Part shown: positions 40,913 to 55,768 of the stretch, piece after piece | How the letters are laid out: every line of letters begins with the position of its first letter | Position numbering within the stretch: the stretch's first letter is position 1 | Assembly (NCBI GenBank): GCA_002104945.1 | Contig: MCFH01000019.1 | Coordinates: 32,501 to 96,500, forward strand | Origin: Piromyces finnis | Taxonomy: Eukaryota > Neocallimastigomycota > Neocallimastigomycetes > Neocallimastigales > Neocallimastigaceae | Direction of reading: 5' to 3' | DNA length: 64,000 nucleotides | Position numbers and translations under genes: made by a program | Notes under the pieces: model-generated | Database searches by the model: none | What the model was told of the DNA's origin: nothing | Seen by the model: the letters and a program-made list of their open reading frames with translations, nothing else

Positions 40913-41993
40913 TTTGAAATATTAATTTAAATTAATTATTTATTTAAAAAAGAGGTATATATATTTAATAAAAACTTTTTTTTTTAAATAAAATAAGATT
41001 GATATTTAAATTAAATAATGTTGAATTAAATAATAAGAAAAAAAAGAAAAAACAAGGAATATTTATATGTTTTTTTTTTTTTACTTTTAAACTTGTATTT
41101 TTTTTTTAAATTCTATTTTATAATAAAAATTTAATAAATTATTATTTTATTATAAAATGAATTTTTAAAAAAAAATAAAAGCAATAATATATTATTTAAT
41201 TTAATTTAATTCAATGAATTATACATAATGCAATATATTACTAATAGATTGAATAATATTATATACTATATAATTACTATATATTATAATTCAATTATAT
41301 AAAGAATGAATGGCATTTAGTGACAAATAATTTAAATCAATATATTTTGTTAATATATTTTATTATATTTTATCAATATATTCTATTACATTTGTATTTC
41401 AATTAAGACATAATTAAATTAAATATATTACAGATTCAATTTCAATATATTATCCAAATATATTTATTATTATTAATTAATAGAATTAAAATTTATTTAA
41501 TTTAAATAACTTTAAATTAAAAAAAAAAGTTGCTTTGTTGGACTATCCATAATATATAGCCATCAATAGAAATAAGTATACTTTGGCACATATATTCCTA
41601 TATAAATTTATATATTCAAAAAAAAAAAAAAGAGTGAAAGAAAAAAGGAAACCCATCTATTCCTATAGAATAAGAAGAGTAAAGGGAAAAGGGAAGTGAA
41701 TTCATTTAAAGTTATATTACAGAATAGATTGAAAAAAAAAAAGACTATGAAATGTGTAAATAGTACTATTTGACAACAACAATCAACAACTAAAGTCCTA
41801 TAAAATTTATAAAATTGGATATGACACAAATTATTCCTACCATCACAACAACTATTTTTAAAATTATAAAAAATTTAATTATGGAATTACAACTATAATT
41901 TTAATTATTAAAAAAAAAATAAATTATTAATAGACAATCTTTAAAATATTCAATATACATTAAAGAGTTTACCATCCCAATTCAAGTTCAAAT

Positions 41994-41994
<1 letters not shown>

Positions 41995-42047
<53 letters not shown>
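41995..42047. repeat. (AAT)n(ATT)n inverted microsatellite
   Basis: About ten AAT units run straight into about seven ATT units, giving a near-perfect palindrome able to form a hairpin or cruciform. Confidence 0.9.
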
Positions 42048-45000
42048 AAAATAGTAAGTTAAATTTACACTTTTTAAATTCATATTTAAAAAAAAAATAA
42101 ATAAATACTGCATGGATTTATTTTTAATTACAATTTTAATTGTATATATTGTATATATTTACTTTTTCATTCTTCTTATTCATTATGAAATAGCCTTTTC
42201 TTGCTATTTTCATTTAACTCAATTAATAAATCTTTAATTATTATTATTACATTATAAATTTTTAAAAATAAATAATAATAAAATAATAAATAATAAATAA
42301 TAAATAATAATAAAAATAAAATTAAAAGTAAATTCCTTTTCTTTTTAATATAAAAAACGTTTAACAAAAATAACTAAATCAAGCCTCAATTTGATAAATT
42401 AATTTTTTTTTAAAAAAAATAAAAAAGGAAAAAAAAATTGGTTCAATACTAATTAACAAAAAAAAAAGGAATTTAAAAAATAAATAATAAGGATTAATAA
42501 TTAGGATTCAATTTTGTACAAAATAAGAATTAAAAAAAAAAAGTAATTTGAATTTAAAATGTATATAAAAATGATACATTTAAGATGGGATGATGATATT
42601 AGTAATGTTAAATTTATTATTAGAATGGAATTTGAATTAAAATTTAATTATAAAATCTGTGTAAAAAATAAACTCTAATTTAATACCATAGTTTAAATTC
42701 ATTTGTATATATTTTTATGGTTTATTTTTCTATTAATAAATAATTATTTATATTTATTTTAATCTTCCTTTTATATTATTAAAACACAAAATATATACAG
42801 TTTTTTTTTTTTTATTAATTTGAATGTTTCCTATTAAAACAATAAATATATAAATTTTTCATTTTACTTTAATTAAAGTAGCAATTAAAAAAAAAAAAAA
42901 AAAAAGAATAGTCCACATTAATATACATTTATTATTTAATTAATATTATTAATATCTTTTTTTTTTTTATTTTATAAATATTATTTTATATAGATATGCA
43001 TTTCTATAAAAATAGATATCTATTTTTTATTATATTATTAGAAATAAAATCAACATAAAGTATAATAATTTTAGGCATTATATTAGTTAATCATTAATAA
43101 TAAATAAATATATGCAATGATTACTTTTACTATAATTTTTATAATATTCCTATTAACTCTTTTTTTTAAAAAAAGTATTCCTTTAATGAATTATAATTGA
43201 AATCCAGTAAAAATTAGTTTAAAAATACATTAAAAATAAATTAACGTTTTTTTAAATAAAAAACTTTATTTTTTTTTTAAAAAAAATAATTCATTAACCT
43301 ATTTATGTTTTCTCAAAATAAAAGAATTAAAAAAAGATGATGAATCTAATACTACATAATATAAATAAGATATTACACAACTGGGTAAAAAAGGATAATT
43401 GTTAATTAATAGGTAAATTAATTTTTATTTTATTTTGTTATTTTCTTATTAATATTCTTTTATTAACAGTAAAGTAATAAAAACAACAACAACAACAACA
43501 GCAATAACAACAGCAAAATGCAATAGCATCAATATAAAGTGTATATATAAATTATAATTTTTATAAATATCATATTAAATATTAATTAAACATCAAATTA
43601 AAAGTATCAAATTATACAACATAAACTATCTTTAAATGAATTTTTAAATTGCTAGCAAAACAAATTTATATTTATAATTTTAAAAAAAAAAAACTTAATT
43701 TTATATAATTTTTAAAAAATCCTTTCTATTTATTCCATTTATTAAGATGATGATGAATAAACATAAAAAAAAAGAGTGCATATTCAACAATTTATTTTTA
43801 GATATTATTTATGCAGTCAAACATTTTCATTCTATTTTTATGTAAACATTTTTTTAATCAACAAACTTTTAATAATTTGATGATATATACTACCAAAAAA
43901 GAAAAAACTGTACTGGTATAGTTAAGCTATGATGAGATAGTATATTGGGTTAAATTGAAAGATACTTTTACCTTAAAATAAATATAACTAGGTGTAAAAA
44001 AAACCTAACCATTAAAAACAATTATAAGACAATTAAAAAATAAAGTGTAATATAGAAAACTTTAAAATCTATACTTTTTAACATTAAAAAAGTTAAACTT
44101 TTAATGGGTAGGAAATCAATTATCATTAATTATGAAATAACTATGAATAAATACAAAGTTTTTATAAGTTACAAATTTTTTTTTGAGATTGGTGTTTATG
44201 GGAGAATTATATTAAATTTTTTTTTTATCTTTATATTTATTATTAATTTTAACAAATTAATAATAAATAATAATAAATATAATGAACAAATTGTTTAAAA
44301 AAAGTTTTTTTTTAACTTCATTTTTAATTAAAAAAAAAAAAAAAAGAAAAACGTAACAACACACACCACACCTTTTGTTGTTAATTAATTTTCAGAAGAA
44401 AAAAGTTGTTAATTGAACTATTTATATTGATTATATATTGGAATGTATTCATAATATACTAAGCAATTAAAATAAATAGTTAAATTAAATTTAAAAAACC
44501 ATATTATATTAAATGAATTTTTTTTTAATTATTAGTTTTACATTTCTTTTTTTTTTATATATATATTGATGTAGAGTTTATTCAACACATCAATGGCTTT
44601 ATCTCATTAATTAATTTTAGTAACATAAAAGTTTAAAAAAATAGGTTAATATGTAACATGTGCTATATATTATAATATAATATAATAAGTCACTTTTTTG
44701 TTTTAAATTAATTGATGACATGCATAATAAAAAAAAATAATAAATGAAAAAAAACCCTGTAAAAGAGATTTTTACGAAATCACTGCATAAAAAATTTTTA
44801 TAAAAATAAACAAAATGAAAAAAAGGGTCTTATTTTCTTATTTACCAAGAAATTACAGGAAAAAAAGAAAGATTCTATTTCTCATCCATATGAATAATAC
44901 ATGCTTTTTTTTTTCTTGTTTTAGATGTTGCTTTTTTATATTATTTAAAATTTATAGAAAAGAATCTTCATTCCAATGTACAAGAATAAAAACGAATAAA

Positions 45001-46228
45001 TGAAAATGGTTTAATTTCTATCATCTATTTTCTTTCTATTATTTCAATTCATATTATTATTCTTGTTTTTTTCTTTTTTTTATTCTATTCCTATTATTAT
45101 TCCTGTAATTCATCTTCCAAAGTGTTACATGTTTTAAAATAATAAATTTTAATAAAAAAATTAAATGTCTCAAATACAAATAAAATATAATCTAATATAT
45201 GTAGTAATTAATATGCAATATATTAATAATATATTATTTAATCAATGAAAGAATTTACTTTAAACCTGTTAATTTTTTTTATAGAACAAAAGAATTGCCC
45301 CAATCACCAATCTTTATCTAGGAAAAGGCAATTTCTAATAGCAACAAAAGAAAGAGGTAAACGAATAGAGAATACATTATGAATTTAAGGTAGATATTCC
45401 TTTACATCTAAAAAATAACTGAATTAAAATAGTAAATATCTATGGTATATATGGTATTTTAATAAAAAAGGATATAGATACATTTCAAAGTTTAATGAAA
45501 AAAAAAAAAGTCGTTCAATAATTAATAAATAATCATAATAACACGAATAACACAAAACATAATAAATATCCTAATGACTAATAATAAATGTATAACAAAA
45601 TAATGGGTAAACGTCCCATTTTCTTATTACTCTATAGATTATATAATAAAGCTTTTTTTATTAAGATGAAACTTTAGCAATTAATGAAATAATTTATTGA
45701 GCAATCTTATCTACTTTGTGATAAAGAGGTTTGACAAAAAAAAAAAAAAAAAAAACATAATGATATGTAGTTAAGTTTATTATTATTATTATTATTTTTA
45801 ATTAGTTCATATTCAAAAAAAAAAAAGGTTAAATTGTAGTTTACAAAGTTCATAGTTTTAAGAAATTACTTTTTCCATAATACATTACAAAAGTTAAGCC
45901 ATAATATTATTTCCACTCAACATTGTTTTTTAATATATGAAAGAATAAAATGAAATGATTCAAATGTATTCTATATAAAATACATATATTTTTATACAAT
46001 AAAAAATGATAAATTATATATATAAATATAAAAAGCCGTGTCAATATAATAGGAAAAACGATCTAATAAATAATAAATATAGATAGATTATATCATATTC
46101 ATTTATTAAAATATCAACTAATTTTACAAGAAAATAAATATTAATAGAGGCTTTATATAAAAAAAAGAGGCTAAATGTCAGCCTTTAATATAACAAAACA
46201 AGCATAATATCTTCCAAAAAAAGAAATA

Positions 46229-46293
<65 letters not shown>
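46229..46293. repeat. (AAT)n microsatellite
   Basis: About 21 uninterrupted AAT units in intergenic DNA. Confidence 0.92.
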
Positions 46294-46297
<4 letters not shown>

Positions 46298-49200
46298 GGC
46301 AGTGGTGGTTAAATTGAATAAAAGAAAACTTTACATTCTTGTAATACATAAAATGTTACAACAAAATTTTAAAAGATTAAAGTAGGAATGACATGAATTA
46401 CATGAATTACCCCACCATACTTTTGAATAGAAATAAACTAAAATATAATACTACTAATAATAAATAATAAGATTTTAGAAGAAATAAAGAATTTCTTGAT
46501 GTTATTGATAACCTAAAAAGTAACACATTAAAAAAAAAATTAAATGACATTATTAATGCTCCATGCCAAAAAAAAAAAAAAAACACTGAAATTACATTCA
46601 TTGTATTTCATGTATTACAATACAACACCATACAAATATTATGTAATACTATGAAATAATGTAATAATTATCTTTTTTTTTTTTCAGATAATATTATTCA
46701 TCGTCTTTTTAATAATTGAAGGAAAGGAAAGGAAAAACAGTACGTTTAACAATGATTAGGTTGAATTATTTTTTTCTTTTCAATTCTTTATAATGTTTTA
46801 AAAGTGAACTTTTTTGTTTTTGATCAAAAAAATAATTATTTCCTTTTTCTGATAAACTTTTTTAATTGGGTAGAGCCTTAAGTTTTTTTTTTTTTTTTTT
46901 TTTTTTTTGCTTTAATTAATTTTAATTAAAAAATGGTGAGTAACAATGTTTAGAATAATATTAAAAAAAAAGATATACACGTACACACACGTAATATACA
47001 ATACTATACATAGAGAGTTTTTTTTTTTTACTGTTAGTATTTAGCAAGAAAAAAATATTTTCATAAAAAAGACAATTTCAAGGATAGCACTTTATTTTTT
47101 TTTTAAAAAAAAAAAAACTATTAGAAATTTTGTATGCTTATATTCACAATAAAACGAATAATTTTTCTCTGGCTTTGTTAAACACGAAAAAAAAATTACT
47201 AAATTTACTATGAATAAAATAAAAAAAAAATTGATTATTTTTTAATATATAAAAACTATATTACTTTATACATTTAGCCATTCATTAGGTGTGGCTATAG
47301 CACCATTTTACCAGATGATAAAAAAATAGCTTTTTTTATATTTATTTAATAAATTATTATTTTATTAATATTTTTTATTAATTATTATTTATTAATCATT
47401 AGAAATCTTTATTTTTTGTTAATTATTTTAAAATATATGGTTTTTGTCAAAGGATTTCTCTTCCTTCTTCCTTTATAACTTTGATGCTCTCCTAACAAAA
47501 TGACTAAAAAGAAAAGAAATCTTTTTACATTCAACATGAAAAAATAATTTATTATTTACATATATAATGAACTTTAATTATTATAATTTTGACATTGTTC
47601 TAAGTTTTTATTGGTCAAATTTTCATTACAATATTGAAATGGAAAACTTTAAAATTATTAAAAAATATACCATAAATAGAAATTTCATTGTATAATTAAT
47701 ACAATAGAAAATGTACAAATAATGTAATATAAACTGATAATGTATACAACATTAAGAATTGAACATTGAACGATATATATGGTAGTACTAGTTGTGTATT
47801 ATTACTAATTGATATTCATTGATATTATTAATGCTATTGCTATTATTTTGTTGTTATTGTTACTGTTGTTGTTAGAGATAAGTAAGGTTTTATATAAAAA
47901 TATTCAATTATTAAACTTTAAATTAAAATGATAGTTTGACTGGCTATGAAATAGTACTGCCTTTTATTTCAATTTAAAGATATTTAAGAGTTTGTCAATA
48001 ATTTTTAAAATCTTTGCCCAACTATGAAAAATCATAATAATATCAAATTATTATTTTGATACTTTGGTGTTATTATAATAATATAATTATTAGTTTATTA
48101 GTTTTAGATATTAAGATGGGTTTAAATAGTGTCAGAATTCATCAAAATAGTATATAGGTTATTGAAGCTGAAATTTATAAATGATTGTATAATTAATGTA
48201 TTGTCTTTTTTTTGTTGTTGTTGTTGAAAAGTAATATAGAGGATAGAGATATTATAAAAATAAAAAAAAAATATATGATATGGATTAGATTCTTTTTTTT
48301 TTTTTTAAATATATATATATTAAATACTTGACTATTTTATAATAAAGTATATAATATATCATAATATTATAATGTTTTTTTTTTTTTTTTTCCAATTATT
48401 TTATTAACTCATGATAATATTACATAATCCTTTTTAAAATATTACTAAATTCATTATTTAAAAGGTTTACTTTTTTGTAAAAAAATTAATTTATTTTTTT
48501 AGTATTACAGATTAGGTTTTAATTTCAATTTTTTTTTGTTAAATATAAATCCTTAAATATAAAAGAAAAGATGTTACAAATACAATTAACTTTTTATATT
48601 TATATAATTAATTTTTTATATAAGAATGTTGGAATTATACTTTAATTTGTGTGATTTATATATTTCCTTTTTTTAAAATAATAAGAAAAAGATATTCAAA
48701 CTATCATTTAATATTAATAAAACTAGATCGATAGCTATATTTCTTTAAATAGTGTTTAATATAGTCTTAAAAGGTATTACATTAATTTCATATAATTTTA
48801 CTGGAATTTCATTCTAAAGTAGTTTTAATCTTGTATTTATAAAAAAAAAAAAGGTTTTATAAAGAAATTTTAAAGTATAAAATTATATTATTAATAGTGT
48901 TATTGAATTATTCTTTATCTTTTATTTTATCAAGAATATTGAATAGTATTAAAAAAAAGTATTAAACCTATTTTTTGTTCTATTTAGGTAACTAGAAAGT
49001 AAAAAAAAATGTATAATTTTAATTAAAAAGTTTGCTACTGCTGCTATGCTGTTAGCTGTATTTTAAAAAAAAAAAAAATTATTAAAGAATTAATGCTTTA
49101 AAATTAATTTAAAAATTTTATTTCATATTAAAATTAATTATTTAAATATGTCATTTCATTATAAAAATACATTTTAAACTTTAATTTGTATTTTAATAAA

Positions 49201-49416
49201 TTTTTTTTTTTAAATCAACAAATTGGTGTTACTGCTGTTTTTTTTTTTCAAAGTAGTAATTAGTTTTAAAGGAATAATTATAAATCTATCTTTGGAGGGA
49301 AAAAAAACAGAAGTAATCCATATATATACCTTTGGTAATTAAAAAAAGAAAGAAAAAAGATTAAATAGAAAAAAAAAAACTCTTTTATTTAAAAAGAAAT
49401 AAATTTATTTATAGAG

Positions 49417-52400
49417 ATGATGTACTCTTCATCAAGCTTATCAGAAACTGAACCTTTAGATACAAAGGTTATTGCTGAAAAACTTAGTAAACCTCCATTC
49501 AATAAAAATTATTCTGTTATAGATATCCACGATAAATTTACATCTTTCCAACTTTTTGAAATCATTAATGAAGTATTAATTTATATTGATAATTCGCCAA
49601 CTTCCGTTCATCGTGTCAATTTAAGAACGGAACCTCCAGAAAATACCGTACAAAGAATTGTTGACTTTTTATACTTGTTAAAGTATAAACCTTCAATAGA
49701 TAGGTTAGTCTGTATTTTTATTTTTTTTTATATATTTTCTTATATAGTCTCATATATACTTTTTATTTATGAATAATGAAAAAAAGATATTGAATATATA
49801 TTAATTTTTTTTAATTATATTAATATATAATAATAATAATAATTACTTTCTTTTTTAATTCTATCCTATTTTATATTCATTGCTATTCTTAAAAACAAAA
49901 CTAAAAAAGAAATGCAAATTTAAAGGCAGAATTACTTGATGGAGATAGACATTCTTTACAATGCATTTTATTTTTCTTATTGAATCAATTAGAAACTCAT
50001 AAAAAGAGAGCTTATTTAGCACCATTTTTAAGTGTTATTGATATTCCACCTGAATTTTTACAAGATGATGGTAAAAATTAAAAAAACAAAAACAAAAAGA
50101 GAAAAAATAAATTATTTTTATCAAGTTTAGTAATCTTTACAATACATTATCCATAGGATTATTAATTGTTTTTTTTATATATATATAACCTTTAATTCAT
50201 TATCATTTTAATAATTAATTATAAATATTAAAAAATAGTCATTCAAGAATTAAACGCTCAGTTAAAAGAATTACAAGGTCAATTTATCGAAACACATAAA
50301 TATGTTGAACAACTTCGTCAATCTGGTAAATTATTAATAATTCCATATCTATGAACTTACAAAAGAAAATTTATTATTAATTATTCTGCTTTTTTTTTTC
50401 TTTTTTTTCTTTTATAACAACAACAACAAAAAAAAAAGGTAATGCAACAAATGAACTTAAAAAGGAAATTCAACAAACAGAAGAAGAAAAACAACAAGTT
50501 TTAGTAAAAATTGCTCGTTTAAGAAAAAAAGTTGAAAAAATGGTAAATTTATATACATACATACATACATATATATAATTATATATATTTAAAGAAGATG
50601 TATAATTATAATTTTGTAAATTCATTTATTTGCTAACATATTTTAATTTTAATGAACTTAACTTTATTTCTTTTCTATAACTCTATTGCTATATAAAATA
50701 AAATGTTATCGTCAAAAATAAAATTACAATAGCCAAATCATGAACAATGGTTAGAAGCTGCAAGAAAATTAAGAATAGAACAAACAGAAGAAACAAATAT
50801 TGTCGAAAAGTATATAAATATTTAATATATATATATATATATATATTATTATTATTATTATTATAATCATTAATAATTATATAATATTAATCAACATATA
50901 ATTTAATGAATATTTATTATATTTTTACCTATATATATAATTTATTATTAACATTAATATTCTACTATATAAAAACCATAATGGGATCATTCTATCGTCA
51001 TTAAATAATCTTTAAATAAATTATACAGGATGAAAGAACAAAATGAACAGTTAAAAAATGCAGAACAAAAATTAATTGAAGTTAGAAAAACATTGAAACA
51101 AGTTCAAGTAAATATTCTTAAATTTGATTGTGATATATTTATATATTTACTTTAATAGAAGTAAAAAAAAAAAAAAACGAAAATAAAAAGATAATAGCAA
51201 CAACAACATATTTATTAATTAATTAAAATAACTATTCAAACAACATAAAAATATATATAGTAAAATTATTTATTAATTTATTGTATATATAATATAATAT
51301 TTATGAATATCTATTTTTTCATTATGTATATAGAATGCAAATGCTACATCTAATGCTGAATTATTATGGCAAAGAATGGAGGAAGAAACAAAAATGAATA
51401 GATTTATGGCCACAGAAAACTTGCCAAAAGTAATTTTTTAATTTTAAAAAGATTTATTATTTTGTTTTATTTAAAAGAGGAAAAATTTTTTGATTTTTTT
51501 ATCATTAAAAAGAAATACATATATCCGACTCTATATAAATGCATATATCTATCTTTTTTTCTAATATTTTACCTTTTTTTTTTAAAAATATCAATAATTT
51601 ATCTTAATAGGCAATTAGTGATAAACAAAAACATATTGATAATATTACTAAAATTTTAAATGAAACTTCAACATCAGAATCTGACCTTCAAGTATCCGAA
51701 ATGGAAATCAGAGATTTAAATGAAGCTATTGCAAAATTGGCGGAAAAGAAATTATCAAAGAATAAGTAAATGTTTTTTTTATTATCCTTTGGAATATATA
51801 TATTTATTTCATTTTATTCCATTTATTTGAATATATATATAAATAGATAAATAGAATAGAAATAATAAAAGGAAAAAAAAATAATATATTAATATATATT
51901 TTCTATAAAAATAATAATAATAAAAAAAAATTTTTTTTTTTTGATATATATTAGAAATGCAGGGGATGATAAATTAGCTTTATTTAGACAACAAGCAAAT
52001 ATTATTGCTTTAAAAAAGGAAGGAACAGCTGAAAAAATACATTCTTTAATGGAAGAATTAAATCAATTAAATGAAGAATTGGAGAAAAAAGAAGGTGCAA
52101 AAGGAGAAAATGAAACCAAGGTTTATATATATAAATATTTTAATTAAAAATTATATTTCTCTATATATTTATTTAATTTATAAGTTAAAATGATTAAAGA
52201 ATCTTTATTACTTACATCTTTATTTAATACTATGAAAAAAAAAAAACTTTTATAAAAATTATTACTATTACTAAAAAAAAAAGATACTGAAGGGTGAAGA
52301 TTTTAAAAAATATGTTAGTGAATTAAGAACAAAATCAACTGTATATAAAAGAAAAAAGGTTGAATTATCTGAATTAACTACCGAACTTGGTGTCATACAG

Positions 52401-53994
52401 AGAACAGATGAAGTAACTATTGAAATAAAATTGATATAAATAATATAAAATAAGGGGAATAGAAAAAAAATTTAAGGCAAAAACCATAGTAATTAATCAT
52501 TATAATTCTTTCTTTTTTTTTTTTTTATTAAATATAGATTTTGAAAAATCATATTAAAGATTTCCAAGATAGTATATATAAAATTGAAAAAGAAAATGGT
52601 ATTATAGGTTATCATGAAACTCAAGAATCATTAGAAAAAGTTTCAGAAAAGAAAAATGAAATGGATGAAACAAAAGGAAAAGCTTTAAATGAAATATCTT
52701 TATTAGTTGATAAGATTGTTCAAACTATTAATGTAAGATTTTATTTATTATAGAAATAAATAAAATTATAATAAAAAAAAATATAGTATTGTTTATAATA
52801 ATAATATTTATATGTATACCTATACCGACTGGTATAATTAATTTATAATAATTATATAGGATAAAAAAGCTGTCTTAACCTCTGTTATTCAAGAAGTTCG
52901 TGGTCTTAGAGCTAAAGCTCAAGATTTAGAAACTGATTATATTGAAAAGAAAAAGATTTATGATACAACTATAGCAAGTTTAGAAAGGTATATATAATCT
53001 CATGATTTTACTCTTTGATTTCATATCATTATTTTATAAATATATTCATAGCTATCTATATCTATCTATTTATTATTTATTATTATTTTCTTTTTTACTC
53101 AACAACATCATGATTATTAATTTAATTGTTTTGATAAATATTTTTAATTAAAAAAAGTGATTCATGTGCACTTGAACAAGAAGTTCGTGGCTATAGACAA
53201 GATATTATGAATGATCAAAGTCGTTATCATTATTTAAATGCTATGTTAAATGTTTCAGGAATATCACTTGATCGAGGTATTATAAAATATTTATGTTTAT
53301 ATATATACATAGTCCTTCCCCTTTCTTTATTATTATTATTATTTTTTTAAATAGATAAATGAAATAGAAAAATTGATTCAACAATTTTTTTTTTTTTATT
53401 TTTAAAAATCATTTGTTAATTATTTTATATTTGTATATTAATTTAGTTTTACAAGAAACTAAAGCTTATATTGGTGGTGATGAAAAATTTGAAGAAGTTC
53501 AAAAACTTCGTGGTTTTAAATCTTACAGAGAATTATACACAAAGAAAATAACTGAACAAGAAAATTTAGGTGAAATGTTAAGAAATACTCAAAAAGATGT
53601 CAAGGTTTTTATTATCTATTAATTTTTATTATCATCTTATTTTATTTTGTTTTATTTTTAATTAACAAATAATTAACCAAATTATAAAAAAAAAAAAAAA
53701 AAAAATAAATTAGGCTTGTCATGATGCCGATATGAAACAACTAGCAATGTTTAAAAATATTAAAAAATTATTAGATTTAAAAATAGAAACTAATAGAAAA
53801 TTATTACTTGGAGAAAAGAAGAATGAAGAATTTGAAGGACAGGTAAAAAAAAAAAAATGAATATATATATATATATAAAACAATAAATGATGAATACCAA
53901 TATATATTAATGAGTTAATGATTATGATTTATTATTAATTTATAATACTTTTTATATATTATTGTAGATGGTTCAAGATAGATTAATTCTCTAA
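49417..53994 (+). CDS. IFT81: Intraflagellar transport protein 81 (IFT81)
   Basis: IFT-B core subunit that, with IFT74, binds tubulin for transport into the growing flagellum. Sixteen exons: 49417-49703, 49910-50070, 50239-50325, 50439-50542, 50733-50809, 51029-51107, 51334-51429, 51611-51765, 51955-52120, 52284-52412, 52538-52732, 52860-52987, 53158-53276, 53447-53604, 53714-53842, 53968-53994 (698 aa; human 676). Residues about 20-140 are the calponin-homology-like tubulin-binding domain (FNKNYSVIDIHDKFTSFQLF, KKRAYLAPFLSVIDIPPEFL). The rest is coiled coil with family blocks in order: LALFRQQANIIALKKEGTAE, LKGEDFKKYVSELRTKSTVY, GIIGYHETQESLEKVSEKKN, LEQEVRGYRQD and the exact C-terminal signature QDRLIL. 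Two introns use donors GTTTAT and GTTTTT instead of GTAAGT-like sites. The start MM at 49417/49420 is ambiguous by one codon. Confidence 0.96.
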
Positions 53995-54418
53995 GCCTAT
54001 ATAATCCTTCTTAATAAAAATGAAAAAAAAAATAAAACAACACATATCTTATAAATACTCTTCCGGTTTATCATTATGTATTTTTCATTAATAACAATTA
54101 ATAATTATAAAGCAAGGATATAACAAAAAGCAATTTAAATTATACCAAAGAATAATTTTTTGTTATTTTTTTTTTTTTTTTACTACTACTACCTTTTTTT
54201 TTTTTTAGTAATTTATTTAATTATTCATTATGTACAACTATTTTTCTTTTTTATTTTTCCCTAATAACTAACCCATTGAATAAAATATAATACATAAATA
54301 TATTATATAAAATAGCATGTAACTTTTTTTCTTTTGATAATAATTTTGTTTTAAATTATTATCAAATATCAAATACAATAAAAAGAAATAAAAATATTTA
54401 ACATTATATTAGCATTTA

Positions 54419-54452
<34 letters not shown>

Positions 54453-55768
54453 GTAAAGTATATATTTTAGTCCAAATGTTTCTATAAAGCAAGTGAGTGT
54501 AAGAATCTATGTTCATACTATTTTTAATATTATTTTAATTCTTTTTATATTTTATTATTCAACTCCATTATTAATATCATCTTATTAATTATGGATATTA
54601 ATTCTTATTTCTATTATTCGTATTTCTAGTATTTCTTGTATTTTTCTTTTTTCTTAAAATGTCTTTTTTAAGTTTGGTTTTTTTTTCACACCCACTTTTC
54701 CTCATCTTTTCTTTTTTTTTACCAACATTTACAGCTACAAAAAAGTTGATTTAAATTAATTAATTCTGGAATATGATTGGATCATGCCATTTAATGGAAT
54801 GTTTTTTGAATAACAATTTTGAAAGCCAAAAATGAAGGTAAATTTATTAATAAAAAATTTTCTTTGATTTTATTCTTTATAATTTCTTCCTTTTAATTAA
54901 TTATTATTTTATTTTTATTTTATTATTATTTTATTTTATAATTTAAAAAAAAAAAGGAGAAAAGCTTTGACTTTTTTTTTTTTTTTAGAGTTTCATTCAC
55001 TTTTTATTTATCCCATCACATCACACATTTAATTATAAAACAATATAATAATTAAATAGTTAAACTAATATCTATCTATCTTGAAAAATTATTATGACAA
55101 AGTGATTAGAAAACAGACACAGTAAACTTCAATTTTTTTTTTTTTTTTTTTATTCATTTCAAATAAAAAGCGCAACCACTACTTGTAATTTTGTAACATA
55201 TAGATAAATAAACCAATTTCATATATTATTATATATATATATTAAAGAAAGAAAAAAAAACCACATTATTTATAATATTAATTATTTTTATAAAATAAGG
55301 TAAATTAAAACGATTAATCCCATGTAAAAATTTTAAAATTAATATATAAATTAATCTTTATTTTTTATTTGTCAGTTTGATTAAAAGTACTTTAAGCTCA
55401 AAAAAAAAAAAAAAATCTAGCTTAAATATTTATTCCTTATATCCATTTTATTTTATTTTATTTTATTTTAATTATTATTATTATTATTAATCCTTATTGT
55501 GGATTGGAAATTGAAATTCATTTATTTACTTTATTTATTTATTTTCATAGTTATTAATAAATAAAATAGATATAATACAATATATTTCATTTAAAAATAA
55601 ATAACTAGTCAGTCAACTAACAATTTAAATTTACTTTTTCTTTCCCCCTTTTTTTTATATATAAATATTCTTAAATCTAGTCAATTTTTTTTTATTAAAA
55701 AAGTAATTTATTAAATCATTCAATTATAAAACTTTTCGTATCATTATACAGTATATAAAAATTTCACC
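53995..55768. other. Intergenic region between IFT81 and the CBS/PB1 gene
   Basis: AT-rich, with T-runs (about 30 T near 54422-54451). No ORF or RNA gene was recognised. It includes the promoter of the downstream gene, but no motif can be assigned. Confidence 0.6.

Larger units (their letters stand above)
40913..49416. other. 8.5-kb gene-free region between divergent aquaporin and IFT81
   Basis: I find no coding exon with family similarity or coding-like codon use on either strand, and no tRNA. It is AT-rich with A/T homopolymers, two notable (AAT)n tracts listed separately, and small hairpins (for example AGGCT..AGCCT near 46170 and GGTG..CACC near 47288). It must contain the promoters of both flanking genes. 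Short frames such as 44104-44298 and 44815-45003 are low-complexity and rejected. Confidence 0.6.

Noticed and set aside
44195-44206. TCCCATAA on the minus strand, resembling a dictyostelid small-RNA upstream element
   Set aside because: Single short match in 64 kb of AT-rich DNA, with no small-RNA-like sequence downstream and the wrong lineage.
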